DNA of 14,592 nt from an uncultured Lachnospiraceae bacterium (GTDB lineage: Bacteria > Bacillota > Clostridia > Lachnospirales > Lachnospiraceae): positions 1-14,592 of the forward strand of contig CAJOPP010000120.1 in NCBI GenBank assembly GCA_905236365.1. The letters run 5' to 3'. This document shows positions 1-8,876 of this stretch, piece by piece (within the stretch, counting starts at the first letter, position 1; each line of letters begins with the position of its first letter). The notes under the pieces are model-generated. The model searched no databases. It saw only the letters and a list, made by a program, of their open reading frames with translations, and was not told the DNA's origin. Both the position numbers and the translations under genes were made by a program.

Positions 1-8
1 AAAAAATT

Positions 9-43
9 TAGAAAGGCTACAGTGACATTGTAGAAAGGAAATT
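9..43 (+). promoter_or_regulatory. Leader of the beta-helix gene: small hairpin and duplicated SD-like sequence
   Basis: TAGAAAGG occurs twice, at 9-16 and 31-38, 22 bp apart, and the second copy supplies the ribosome binding site for the ATG at 44. Between them CTACA (17-21) and TGTAG (29-33) can form a 5-bp stem with a 7-nt loop next to the ribosome binding site. No promoter is visible in the short upstream sequence. A regulatory role is inferred only. Confidence 0.3.
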
Positions 44-715
44 ATGAGAGAACAGGTAATGATTAAAGAATTATATGATTTGAAGGAAACATTAGCAGCA
101 CCGTTATTGAAGGACTTGACTTATCCGTGGGAGGCACTTCCAAAGATTGGCGATTTTATCAAAGAGATTGGAAAGACACTTCCAACAGACTTGTATGAAG
201 AACGGGAAGAAAACGTCTGGATTGCAAAATCCGCAAAGATTTATCCGAATAATTATATTGCAGGACCATGTATTATCGGAGAACGTACCGAAGTTCGTCC
301 GGGTGCTTTTATACGGGGAAATGCACTGGTGGGAAATGACTGTGTGGTTGGTAATTCTACCGAATTAAAGAATGTTATTTTATTTAACCATGTTCAGGTG
401 CCACATTATAACTATGTTGGAGATTCGGTTTTAGGGTTTTATTCCCATATGGGAGCTGGATCCATTACATCAAATGTCAAGGCAGACAAAACTCTTGTCC
501 ATGTAAAAGGTGATGAATTTGATATCGATACGGGTCTTAAGAAGTTTGGGGCGATGTTGGGAGATCATGTAGAGATTGGATGCAATTCGGTATTGAACCC
601 GGGTTCTGTTATTTGCAGAAATTCCAATGTATATCCTGTAAGTATGGTAAGAGGGGTCGTTCCGGCAGATTCCATTTATAAGGAAAAAGGGAAAATCGTA
701 TCCAGGCAAGCGTAG
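44..715 (+). CDS. Left-handed beta-helix acyltransferase-like protein (GlmU C-terminal-like)
   Basis: The 223-residue protein has an N-terminal helical part (about 1-50) followed by hexapeptide repeats typical of a left-handed parallel beta-helix (about 57-207), such as WIAKSAKIYPNNYI, GPCIIGERTEV, GNDCVVGNSTELKN and GDHVEIGCNSVLNPG. The block PHYNYVGDSVLG (120-131) lines up with NHLSYIGD of the GlmU acetyltransferase domain, putting His121 at the catalytic histidine position, and MGAGSITSN (136-144) matches the GAGT-type loop. The closest pattern I know is the C-terminal domain of sugar-1-phosphate nucleotidylyltransferase/acetyltransferases, but the nucleotidyltransferase domain is absent. 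Transfer of an acyl group to a sugar nucleotide is therefore inferred and the substrate is unknown. The start at 44 follows AGAAAGGAAATT; Met6 (position 59) is a possible alternative. It is a cytoplasmic protein with no signal peptide or membrane segment. Confidence 0.85.
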   Translation: MREQVMIKELYDLKETLAAPLLKDLTYPWEALPKIGDFIKEIGKTLPTDLYEEREENVWIAKSAKIYPNNYIAGPCIIGERTEVRPGAFIRGNALVGNDCVVGNSTELKNVILFNHVQVPHYNYVGDSVLGFYSHMGAGSITSNVKADKTLVHVKGDEFDIDTGLKKFGAMLGDHVEIGCNSVLNPGSVICRNSNVYPVSMVRGVVPADSIYKEKGKIVSRQA

Positions 716-764
716 TGAAAGAGGAACGAAACATATAATCTGACTGTAGAAAATTTCCGGAATA

Positions 765-791
765 TTACCCTACAGCGGTGCTGTAGGGTAA
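765..791. terminator. Intrinsic-terminator-like hairpin between convergent genes
   Basis: A perfect 12-bp inverted repeat (TTACCCTACAGC at 765-776 and its complement at 780-791) encloses a 3-nt loop, GGT. It lies 50 bp after the stop of the beta-helix gene and 48 bp after the stop of the opposing gene, where a shared terminator is expected. The T-rich tail on the plus strand is weak (ATTGTTTT at 796-803) and none is obvious on the minus strand, so efficiency is uncertain. Confidence 0.6.
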
Positions 792-839
792 ATGGATTGT
801 TTTCAAGGGAAGTGTTTATTATTGTTAGAACGTCTTTGC

Positions 840-1274
840 TTATTCTGTTGAGGCTGCCTGTGATAATGCATTTTTTATGGCCTGATTCAAGATGATATAA
901 GTATATTGGTTTTCGGAAGAATAGGTAATATCATCTACATTGTCAACTACAGAAATCTGGTTATTGATTTCATTCAGGGCGGGCTCAAGAAGCGGATACA
1001 TTGTAGTGACGGTTTCATCCAGATTTTCAATACTGACACCACTGATCGTATCAGAGTCTACGGTAACAGCTACATTTAATGTATTTTCACCTAACGAAAT
1101 TGTTGAGGAATAAACGCCGGGGACGTATTTACTGGTCGTTGTCTTCTCAGGTTCTTTCCCTTTGCCAAACATATTAATTAGTACGATAATTAATAAAATT
1201 CCAAGGATTAAAAAGATTCCGGTATAAATGATCTCTTTTGCTTTTATTACGACTATTTTTGTCTGCGTGCCCAT
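840..1274 (-). CDS. Small membrane-anchored FMN-binding-domain-like protein
   Basis: The protein has 144 residues with this start. One hydrophobic helix (about 15-36) follows a Lys-containing N-terminus, then a short polar linker and an extracytoplasmic domain (about 49-138). The order YVPGVYSSTISLG, VAVTVDSDTISGVSIEN, then NNQISVVDNVDDITYSSENQ and a final helix NQAIKNAL follows the FMN-binding fold seen in NqrC/RnfG-type and pdxA-associated domains. The usual SGAT(Y/S)TS flavin-attachment motif is degenerate here (DDITYSS, 114-120), so flavin attachment is doubtful. I chose the ATG at 1274 because GGGAGG lies 6 nt upstream of it; an ATG 11 codons earlier has no comparable site. It is divergent from addB and convergent with the preceding gene, so it is probably monocistronic. 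Function is unknown. Confidence 0.75.
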   Translation of the reverse strand: MGTQTKIVVIKAKEIIYTGIFLILGILLIIVLINMFGKGKEPEKTTTSKYVPGVYSSTISLGENTLNVAVTVDSDTISGVSIENLDETVTTMYPLLEPALNEINNQISVVDNVDDITYSSENQYTYIILNQAIKNALSQAASTE

Positions 1275-1339
1275 AAGATTCCTCCCGTTCATTGTTAATA
1301 TAATCATATGAGAAAAGAGAAAAAATTAGAACTATTTTT

Positions 1340-1397
1340 GTAACAGTTCAGGAAGTATTTCGCATTTACTGCAAGATGCAATGGTACAATTTATTAT
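1340..1397 (+). repeat. Possible shortened copy of the E1/E2 intergenic repeat in the addB leader
   Basis: TTGTAACAGTTCAG (1338-1351) is a 14-nt exact match to the outer end of E2 read on the minus strand (around 14111-14098). After a gap relative to E2 come TTCGCATTT (1359-1367), also in E2, and GATGC...GGTACAA, again in E2 order. The central hairpins are missing. This fits an internally deleted copy of the same family, inserted between the FMN-binding-like gene and addB. The matched blocks are short, so it remains a by-eye call. Confidence 0.4.
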
Positions 1398-1425
1398 AGA
1401 TTGTAATATAGGAAGGAATGTATAT

Positions 1426-4400
1426 ATGGCGATACAGTTTATTTTAGGCAGTAGTGGAACCGGAAAGACAACTTATTTATATAATCAGATGATTCATGAT
1501 TCTATGGAGGAAGGACACCGTCCGATTATTTTTATGTTGCCGGAGCAGTCGAACATGGCAGCGGAGCAGGATATGGTACGCCTGCATCCAATGGGTGGAA
1601 CCATGGATATCTCTATTTTAAGTTTTACAAGATTGGCATTTCAGGTGTTTGATGAACTCAATGTTCATACAAGAGACATTCTGGATGATTATGGTAAAAG
1701 TATGCTGATCATGAAGTTGTTGAAGCAACATCAAGAGGAACTTACTTATTATGGGAATATGTTGGGAAAGCAAGGATTTGTGGATGAAATAAAATCAATG
1801 TTATCCGAATTTTACCAATACCGGATTACAGATGAGGTACTGGATCATGTGATTGCGAACCTGAATCCGGAGAAGAGCCTTTATCATAAGTTAAAGGATC
1901 TGCAAATCTTATTACGGGCATTTGATGAAGCAATGGCAGATTCTTATATGGTGACAGAGCAGATTCTGACGTTGCTTAAGGAGGTGGTAGGGGCTTCTTC
2001 TTTATTACGGAATGCAGACATTTACTTTGATGGATTTACGGGATTTACACCGGTACAGTATGGAGTGATTGAAGAACTGATGAAGCTTGGTGGGAATCTT
2101 TATTTTAGCTTTACGATGGAAGAATCTGTTTTTGGAAGAAATGATTATGGGGAACATGGATTGTTTTATCTGGCAAAAGATTCAGTGGATAGATTATGTA
2201 AACTTGCAAAAGACCATCAGATAACAATACTGCCACATGTTGGACTGATTCGTAATTATCGATTGGAAGGCAAGGGGGCATTGGTCCATTTGGAACAACA
2301 GTTATTTCGGTTTCCGGATAGGGCATACGATAAGAAAACGGAAGAAATACGGCTTTTTTCGGCTGCAGATGGAAAAGAAGAGGCAGAATTTGTGGCAAAG
2401 ACTATTAAGAAGTATGTGATGGAGAAAGGATACCATTACCGGGATTTCGCGGTTATAACAGGGGATATCAAGGAACAGGCAGTAATCTGGAAACAGGCGA
2501 TGGAGCAGTTAGCAATTCCATATTTTTTGGATTTCAGTGAGACCTTATCCCATAATCCGGTCGTTGAGATCATTGGCATGGTCATGGAACTGTTTCGCTC
2601 TGATTTTTCTTATGACAGTGTATTTTCTTTTTTGAAAACCGGATTTCTGGATATCGGAATGGAAGAAGTCTACGATTTGGAGAATTATGCCCTGCAATAT
2701 GGTGTAAAAGGGTATCATTGGTGGTCTGCATCCTTTCGCGGAAAGGTGAAGGGATTACATGAGCGTAATGAGACAAGGAAGAAGTTTATGGATAAGGTGG
2801 AGCAGTTGGCACCGGTGTTCCGGAAAAAAAAGGCAACTGCAAAAGAGTATATTACATCCCTTTATCAGTTTTTGGCAGAAAATAAGATGGCAGAGAAGTT
2901 ACACGAGAGAAGTTTTCGTCTGGAGAAAGAGGAAAACCTGAGGGAGGCAAAAGCGTATAGCCAGGCATATGATAAGTTCCTGTCCGTACTGGATAAGACG
3001 ATGGATTTGCTGGGCGAGGAGGAGATTGAAAGAGAGCATTTCATGGAGATTCTGATGACAGGAATTTCAGATATGCAGTTAGGTGTCATTCCATCTACGT
3101 TGGATCAGGTGTTGGTAGGTGACATGGAACGAAGCCGGTTGCACCACGTCAAAGTGTTATTTGTAACCGGAACCAATGAAGGCTTAATTCCAAAGAGTAG
3201 TTCGGGAAAAGGGATTCTGGTGGACAAAGACAGGGAACTGCTAAAAGATATGAAGATTCAGCTGGCTCCCAATAGCAGGGAGGAGATGTTCTTACAGCAG
3301 TATTATTGGTATTTGCAGATTACGCAGGCGTCCGAGCAGTTGTTTATCAGCTACCGGCAATCGGATGACAGGGGAGCAGAATTGCGTCCGTCTTATTTTG
3401 TAAACCGGTTGTTGCATGTTTTTCCGTGTCTGCAAGTTGAAAAGATCGGGTCAATGATGGAAGATTTTTTACCAACCACTAAAGCGGAACTGACAGATCG
3501 TTTTACGGATGATCTGTCATCTGAAAAAAGAGGAGATTCTTCTTTCTATCGTGTTATGGAGCAGGAAAATCCGGAAGAGATGAACAGGATCATTGAAGGG
3601 TATCTTTATGATAATCAGGCCGGCTTGCTGAATCAGGCGATCGCACATAAGTTATACGGTGAGCATATGGTTCATAGTGTTTCACGTTTGGAGACTTACG
3701 CAGGATGTGCTTATCATTTCTTTTTACAGTATGGGTTAAAGCTGCACAAAAGGGAAGAATACAAGGTGGAGACGACCAATATTGGTACAATCCTGCATGC
3801 GGTGATGGAACAGTTCTTTAGACAGGTGAAAGAAGGAAAAATTATACCGGATACACTGACTACAGAGCAGTTGGAGCAACAGGTGGAAGCTATTACCATT
3901 CAGGCTGCGAAAGAAGAAAATGATACAATATTTGAGAGCAGTTACCGAAACCGTCATCAACTTGCAGTTCTGATCCGAATTGCGAAGAGAAGCATTTCAA
4001 ATCTTTGCAGACATTTGGAACAGGGTGGAATGCAGCCGACTTATTTTGAAGAGGAATTTTCACCGGAGAAACATTTGCAATACATCAATATGGCATTGGA
4101 AGAAGATATGCGGATGGAGTTAAGTGGTATAGTAGACAGGGTGGATATTAAGGAAACGGATGATACCATTTATCTCAAGGTGATCGATTATAAGTCAGGA
4201 GCCAAGGATATTGATTATGTTAAAATGTATGAGGGCAAGCAGCTACAGCTTACCGTTTATATGAGTGTGATGATGGAGTTGCTACAAAGGCAGTATCCGG
4301 ATAAAAAGATTGTTCCAACAGGTATGTATTATTTTCGTTTATATGATCCGATTATTGATGAAACAGAGGAAGAAAAGATTGAGCAGAAACGAATTGAAAG

Positions 4401-4905
4401 CAGCCGTTTGTCCGGTCTTGCCAATCAGGATGAGGTGAGCTTGCAGCTGATGGATGGAAAAACAGGACTTGTAACACCGGTAAGATATAAGAAAGATGGT
4501 GATCTGGATTCCAGAAATCAGATGCTGACCAGTACAGAGGAACTAATGCAGATCTCTGAATTTGTGAGAAAGAAAATGATTTACATTGGAGAACAGATTC
4601 TCCATGGGGAGATTGCGATGAATCCGGAAAAGGGAGAGATAAATAGTCCGTGTAATGTCTGTGATTATAAGAGCATCTGTCGTTTTGAACCGGGATTGGG
4701 AGGAAATCAATATCGAATCAGTTCCCAAATGGATAAGCAGGAAGCAAAAGAACGCATTTTGCAACCGGAGGAAAGAAACGGAAAATCTCTGTTGCAGCAA
4801 GAAGAGGAGGCAGGAACAGGAAAAGTTTCATTGCAGCAGGAAGAGGAGGCAGGAACAGAGAAAGCTTTGTTGCAGCAAGAAGAGAAAGAAGGTGAAAAGT
4901 CATGA
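1426..4905 (+). CDS. addB: AddB, helicase/exonuclease subunit with iron-sulfur cluster
   Basis: AddB pairs with AddA to unwind and resect double-strand DNA ends and produce recombinogenic 3' tails for RecA. The 1159-residue protein begins with a Walker A motif, GSSGTGKT (8-15). The nuclease core includes GIVDRVD and IDYKSG (Asp921, Lys923). The four iron-sulfur cysteines are present at 761, 1076, 1079 and 1085, with the C-terminal CNVCDYKSIC spacing matching the Bacillus AddB pattern. Length is close to the family norm of about 1160. I chose ATG 1426 (MAIQFILGSSG) because GGAAGG lies 9 nt upstream; an in-frame ATG at 1381 would add 15 residues but lacks a good site. The stop overlaps addA by ATGA. 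The last ~38 residues are a Gln/Glu-rich tandem repeat beyond the conserved domain. Confidence 0.96.
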   Translation: MAIQFILGSSGTGKTTYLYNQMIHDSMEEGHRPIIFMLPEQSNMAAEQDMVRLHPMGGTMDISILSFTRLAFQVFDELNVHTRDILDDYGKSMLIMKLLKQHQEELTYYGNMLGKQGFVDEIKSMLSEFYQYRITDEVLDHVIANLNPEKSLYHKLKDLQILLRAFDEAMADSYMVTEQILTLLKEVVGASSLLRNADIYFDGFTGFTPVQYGVIEELMKLGGNLYFSFTMEESVFGRNDYGEHGLFYLAKDSVDRLCKLAKDHQITILPHVGLIRNYRLEGKGALVHLEQQLFRFPDRAYDKKTEEIRLFSAADGKEEAEFVAKTIKKYVMEKGYHYRDFAVITGDIKEQAVIWKQAMEQLAIPYFLDFSETLSHNPVVEIIGMVMELFRSDFSYDSVFSFLKTGFLDIGMEEVYDLENYALQYGVKGYHWWSASFRGKVKGLHERNETRKKFMDKVEQLAPVFRKKKATAKEYITSLYQFLAENKMAEKLHERSFRLEKEENLREAKAYSQAYDKFLSVLDKTMDLLGEEEIEREHFMEILMTGISDMQLGVIPSTLDQVLVGDMERSRLHHVKVLFVTGTNEGLIPKSSSGKGILVDKDRELLKDMKIQLAPNSREEMFLQQYYWYLQITQASEQLFISYRQSDDRGAELRPSYFVNRLLHVFPCLQVEKIGSMMEDFLPTTKAELTDRFTDDLSSEKRGDSSFYRVMEQENPEEMNRIIEGYLYDNQAGLLNQAIAHKLYGEHMVHSVSRLETYAGCAYHFFLQYGLKLHKREEYKVETTNIGTILHAVMEQFFRQVKEGKIIPDTLTTEQLEQQVEAITIQAAKEENDTIFESSYRNRHQLAVLIRIAKRSISNLCRHLEQGGMQPTYFEEEFSPEKHLQYINMALEEDMRMELSGIVDRVDIKETDDTIYLKVIDYKSGAKDIDYVKMYEGKQLQLTVYMSVMMELLQRQYPDKKIVPTGMYYFRLYDPIIDETEEEKIEQKRIESSRLSGLANQDEVSLQLMDGKTGLVTPVRYKKDGDLDSRNQMLTSTEELMQISEFVRKKMIYIGEQILHGEIAMNPEKGEINSPCNVCDYKSICRFEPGLGGNQYRISSQMDKQEAKERILQPEERNGKSLLQQEEEAGTGKVSLQQEEEAGTEKALLQQEEKEGEKS
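4789..4902 (+). repeat. 39-bp in-frame tandem repeat at the end of addB
   Basis: Three consecutive units encode LLQQEEEAGTGKV (4789-4827), SLQQEEEAGTEKA (4828-4866) and LLQQEEKEGEKS (4867-4902). A more degenerate ILQPEERNGKS precedes them. Units 1 and 2 differ at about 7 of 39 bases, so the expansion looks fairly recent. The unit is polar, acidic and Gln-rich and lies after the last iron-sulfur cysteine, so it is probably a flexible tail not needed for catalysis. Units 1 and 2 each contain AGGAGG (4805-4810 and 4844-4849), an SD-like sequence just upstream of the addA start. Confidence 0.85.
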
Positions 4906-7900
4906 ATTGGACACCGGATCAGAAAAAAATCATAGATTTCAGAAATGGGAATCTTTTAGTTTCAGCGGCAGCTGGTTCCGGAAAAACAGCGGTTTTGGTG
5001 GAACGTATCATTCAGATGATCTCTGACCGGGAGCAGCCGATCAATATCGATGAACTGTTAGTTGTGACTTTTACAAAAGCAGCGGCAGCACAGATGAAGG
5101 ACAAGATTGCAAAAGCAATTGAAGCAATGCTGGAAAAAGAGCCGGAGAATGAACATTATTTAAAACAAATGAATTATATCCACCATGCTAATATTTTAAC
5201 TATAGATAGCTTTTGTTATCAGGTGGTAAAAGAACATTTCCATGTGTTGGGAATCGATCCGGGAGTTCGGGTCGGAGATACAGGGGAGATTGGTCTTCTA
5301 AGAGAAGAGACATTGGAGAATGTCATAGAAGAATTTTATGAAAAGAATCCTGATTTTATTGCTTTTTCGGATGCATATTCTGCAGACAAGAATGATACAA
5401 AAGTAGAAGAATATATTTTAAAGGTCTATGATGTCAGTGCCAGTTATCCTCGTCCGGAAGAATGGACCAGGAAGGCGAGAGCGGCACTACATGTGGAGTC
5501 AGAAGCGGATTTTCTGGAAATGGATTTTGTAAAAAAGTACTTTGACGAGGTACATAATACAGCACAGGGGATACGTGACCGTATTCTGAGTGCACTGGAA
5601 GTGGTAAGGGATATTGATGGTCCAATCTATATGGAAAAGGCGTTATTATCGGATATCCAATATATTGACGATATTGTTGCTGCGAAAACTTATAGTCAGT
5701 TTCATGATCTTCAGGGACAGAAATTTGCCAATATAGGACGAGGAAAAAAGGGAACTTATGATGAAGATATTGCGGATCGGATCAAAAAGCAGCGGGATGA
5801 GTATAAGAAGCAGGTCCAGACTCTGCTACAGGTATTTTCAATTTCCTTCGAACAGATTCTTTTTCAGATAAAAGATCAGGAAGCAATGCTTACGGCATTA
5901 TTGGATAGCACCGATCGTTTTCGGGAACGATTTTTACAGGCAAAGCTGGAAAAAGGAATTTTAGAATTTAGTGATGTGGAACATTTTGCATTGAAAGTGC
6001 TCTGTAGGGAATATGATGAGATGGGAGATCCGGTGCCAAGTGAGATTGGCAAAGAGATGTCAGAACAGTTCAAGGAGATTCTGATTGACGAATATCAGGA
6101 TAGTAACTATCTTCAGGAGGCAATCCTGCGATGTGTGTCTACGATTCCACAGGGTAAGAATAATATCTTTATGGTGGGAGATGTAAAGCAGAGTATCTAT
6201 AGTTTCCGGATGGCAAGACCGGATCTGTTCATGGATAAGTATCGTACTTATGATATGGAAGAGGGAGCGGAATGCCGGAAATTATTGCTTAAAAATAATT
6301 TTCGGAGCCGTTCCAATGTATTGGAAAGTATCAATTATATTTTCTATCAGATTATGGGACAGGATCTGGGGGGGATTGACTATACGGAGGAAGAAGCACT
6401 GGTTCCGGGAAGAGAATTTCCGGATGCAGAGGATGACAGTGTGGAATTTTTGTTGGGGGAGAGTAAAGACTTTGATTTTCTAAGCCTTCAGGATGAAGAG
6501 ATGTCCGGTGAAAAGGAAGAGAATCTGGATGAGAATCTGGAGGATATCGGTAAGATGGAATTGGAAGCCACCATTGTAGCCAGGCGGATTGAAGCACTGA
6601 TTGGAACCGATGGAAGCAAGCCGTTTCAGGTTGTGGATGAGGAAAGTGGAGTAATGCGAAGGGTGAGATACCGTGATATTGTTATTTTATTCCGGGCACC
6701 GTCCGGTTTTCAGCAGATTTTTTCAGAGACTCTGATGGGAAGGAATATACCGGTCAAAGTACAGAATGAAAGTGGGTATTTTGATACGGTGGAGATTCGT
6801 CTTGTGCTTAGCTTACTAAGAGTTGTTGACAATCCTCATAATGATGTGGAAGTGGCAGCTGTTTTGCGGAGTTATTTTGGGGGAGTTGGAAATGATGAAC
6901 TGGCGATACTTGCTATTGTCAAAAAACTGGTAGAAAAAGAATCAGGAAAAAAACAATATCTGTATTCGGTGATGAATATGCTGGTAGCGTGTTTTCAGAA
7001 ACCGGAGCAAGATGATGGAAGGGAAAAAGAGCAAGGCGACGATGCGGCATCGGATAAAGGGCAACGGGTAGTGGCTCAGTTGCTTCAAGAACAGCTTTCT
7101 GAACAGATTGAGACAATTCAGAAGGTGATCATACCAAAATGTCAGAAGTTTATTGCTCTGATCAGTCGGTTACAGGAAAAGAAAAGCTATGCAACAATTG
7201 GGCAGTTATTAACCAGCATTTATTATGATACGGATTATTACTATTATGTAGAAGCTATGCCGGAGGGCAGACAACGAATTCGGAATCTGGATCTTTTTTT
7301 AGGTGAGACAAAACGGTTCGAGTCCGGTTCGTTTCAGAGTGTGTTTGATTTTCTTAGATATGTGGATAAATTACAGGCAAAATCAATCGTGTTGGGGGGA
7401 GATCCGGCACCGGAAAGTAGTGAGGATGTGGTAAGGATCATGAGCATCCATCGAAGTAAAGGTCTTGAGTTTCCGATTGTATTTTTGGCAGGAATGGGTA
7501 AGAATTTTAACCGTATGGATACCAAGACACCGTTGATCGTGCATTCCGATTATTTTATCGGAGCCAAGTATGTGAATACGGAGAAACGATGTGGCAATGA
7601 TACTTTTACAAGAAAAGCATTTGCTTCCCTGATGGTGACTGAAAGTATTGCGGAGGAATTGCGTATTTTCTATGTCGGATTGACGAGGGCAAAGGAAAAG
7701 TTGATCATGACAGGGGTGACTACAGACATTCCCGCATTGGTAAAACGTTACGAAGAGGTGGCACGAAAGAAAGACAGAAAACTTTCTTATAGTATTGTTC
7801 ATACAGCAAGGAATTATCTGGATCTGGTAGTAGCTTCCCTGATTCGGAACAAGGTATTTTGCGAAGCTATGAAAACGGTTCAAAAACGAATGGACACAAA

Positions 7901-8876
7901 AGGAGAGATGATTCTTTCGGCAGAGTATGAGCAGTCTGTAGTATTGAAAGAACCGGACATTCGTCTCAGAGTAGAGGTGTATGATTTCAGAAGTCTGGCG
8001 GTACATCATATGAAATCAGGTCTGGAACAGCAGTTAGACAGGAGAGGAACATTGGAAAAATGGATACAGGCACCGTCTTTAAGAGAAAATAAGATAAAGG
8101 AGAATCTTGCCTGGGCATATCCGGAGGAATTATTAACATTACAAAAGTCTAAACTGTCAGTAACAGAGATTAAGAGAATTTATGAGACAGATTACGAACC
8201 GTCAGATGTGATCAAGAGGACAATATTGGCACAGGAAGAGTATACGGCACCACTTCCGTGTTTTGTAGCCGGTGACGTACCGATGGATGCTGCTGAGAAA
8301 GGTACCTGGGTACATAAGACCATGGAACTATTGGACATTGCGGTGATTGAAAGCAGAGAACAAGTGCGGGAAGCATTGGAACAGATGTGGACGGAGGAAC
8401 GGATCCCGAAAGAAACAAAGTCCTTTATCACAGAGGATATGATCTTTCGTTTTGTGAGCTCTGATTTGGGAAAGCGAATGCGTCAGGCAGCACGAAACGG
8501 ATTGCTTTATAAAGAAAAAAAGTTCGTGGTGGGTGTTCCGTCCAAACGTTTGCTACAGGAGGAGAAAAAGGAAGATAGCCGGAATGCAGACCAGGTGCAA
8601 TCAATCGACACAGAGCAGGCAATTGTGGTACAGGGAATTATCGATGCATATTTTAGGGAGGGAGATCAGCTGATTCTGCTGGACTACAAAACAGATCATA
8701 TCAAAGAAGGGCAGGAGGAAGTGTTAAGGGAACGTTATAAGACACAGATTCTTTATTACAAGGATACATTAGAACAGCTGACCGGACTTACTGTATCGGA
8801 GACGTATATTTACTCTTTTTCGTTGGGGAAAGAGATTCGGCTTATGGTGGGAGATTCCTTTACAGGAACCGTTTAG
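4902..8876 (+). CDS. addA: AddA, helicase-nuclease subunit (UvrD-like helicase plus RecB-family nuclease)
   Basis: The 1324-residue protein carries the full SF1 helicase set: SAAAGSGKT (21-29, Lys28), VVTFTKAAAAQM, ILTIDSFCY, LIDEYQDS (Walker B Asp396-Glu397), VGDVKQSIYSFR (425-436), NNFRSR, IMSIHRSKGLEFP (846-858) and FYVGLTRAKEKL (923-934). The C-terminal RecB-family nuclease has His1138, Asp1248, Asp1261 and Lys1263 (LLDYKTD). It is the motor and nuclease partner of AddB. It is somewhat longer than the about 1230 residues usual in Bacillus; the excess sits in acidic insertions near 525-560, 700-724 and 1229-1242. The ATG overlaps the addB stop (ATGA) and AAGGTG lies about 7 nt upstream, so translation is probably coupled. 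Gene order addB-addA is the standard Firmicute arrangement. Confidence 0.97.
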   Translation: MNWTPDQKKIIDFRNGNLLVSAAAGSGKTAVLVERIIQMISDREQPINIDELLVVTFTKAAAAQMKDKIAKAIEAMLEKEPENEHYLKQMNYIHHANILTIDSFCYQVVKEHFHVLGIDPGVRVGDTGEIGLLREETLENVIEEFYEKNPDFIAFSDAYSADKNDTKVEEYILKVYDVSASYPRPEEWTRKARAALHVESEADFLEMDFVKKYFDEVHNTAQGIRDRILSALEVVRDIDGPIYMEKALLSDIQYIDDIVAAKTYSQFHDLQGQKFANIGRGKKGTYDEDIADRIKKQRDEYKKQVQTLLQVFSISFEQILFQIKDQEAMLTALLDSTDRFRERFLQAKLEKGILEFSDVEHFALKVLCREYDEMGDPVPSEIGKEMSEQFKEILIDEYQDSNYLQEAILRCVSTIPQGKNNIFMVGDVKQSIYSFRMARPDLFMDKYRTYDMEEGAECRKLLLKNNFRSRSNVLESINYIFYQIMGQDLGGIDYTEEEALVPGREFPDAEDDSVEFLLGESKDFDFLSLQDEEMSGEKEENLDENLEDIGKMELEATIVARRIEALIGTDGSKPFQVVDEESGVMRRVRYRDIVILFRAPSGFQQIFSETLMGRNIPVKVQNESGYFDTVEIRLVLSLLRVVDNPHNDVEVAAVLRSYFGGVGNDELAILAIVKKLVEKESGKKQYLYSVMNMLVACFQKPEQDDGREKEQGDDAASDKGQRVVAQLLQEQLSEQIETIQKVIIPKCQKFIALISRLQEKKSYATIGQLLTSIYYDTDYYYYVEAMPEGRQRIRNLDLFLGETKRFESGSFQSVFDFLRYVDKLQAKSIVLGGDPAPESSEDVVRIMSIHRSKGLEFPIVFLAGMGKNFNRMDTKTPLIVHSDYFIGAKYVNTEKRCGNDTFTRKAFASLMVTESIAEELRIFYVGLTRAKEKLIMTGVTTDIPALVKRYEEVARKKDRKLSYSIVHTARNYLDLVVASLIRNKVFCEAMKTVQKRMDTKGEMILSAEYEQSVVLKEPDIRLRVEVYDFRSLAVHHMKSGLEQQLDRRGTLEKWIQAPSLRENKIKENLAWAYPEELLTLQKSKLSVTEIKRIYETDYEPSDVIKRTILAQEEYTAPLPCFVAGDVPMDAAEKGTWVHKTMELLDIAVIESREQVREALEQMWTEERIPKETKSFITEDMIFRFVSSDLGKRMRQAARNGLLYKEKKFVVGVPSKRLLQEEKKEDSRNADQVQSIDTEQAIVVQGIIDAYFREGDQLILLDYKTDHIKEGQEEVLRERYKTQILYYKDTLEQLTGLTVSETYIYSFSLGKEIRLMVGDSFTGTV

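Noticed and set aside
1381..1425. Longer N-terminus for addB beginning at ATG 1381
   Set aside because: The extra 15 residues are not part of the conserved AddB start, and the good ribosome binding site (GGAAGG, 1411-1416) serves the ATG at 1426.
4655..5026. A 123-codon plus-strand frame spanning the addB-addA junction
   Set aside because: It is a second reading frame of the Gln/Glu tandem repeat and gives an Arg/Lys/Cys-rich low-complexity product; both real genes cover it.
7383..8009. A 208-codon minus-strand open frame inside addA
   Set aside because: It is antisense to conserved helicase motifs, has no recognisable domain, is rich in Cys/His/Phe/Tyr as expected from reverse-complement translation, and lacks a convincing ribosome binding site.
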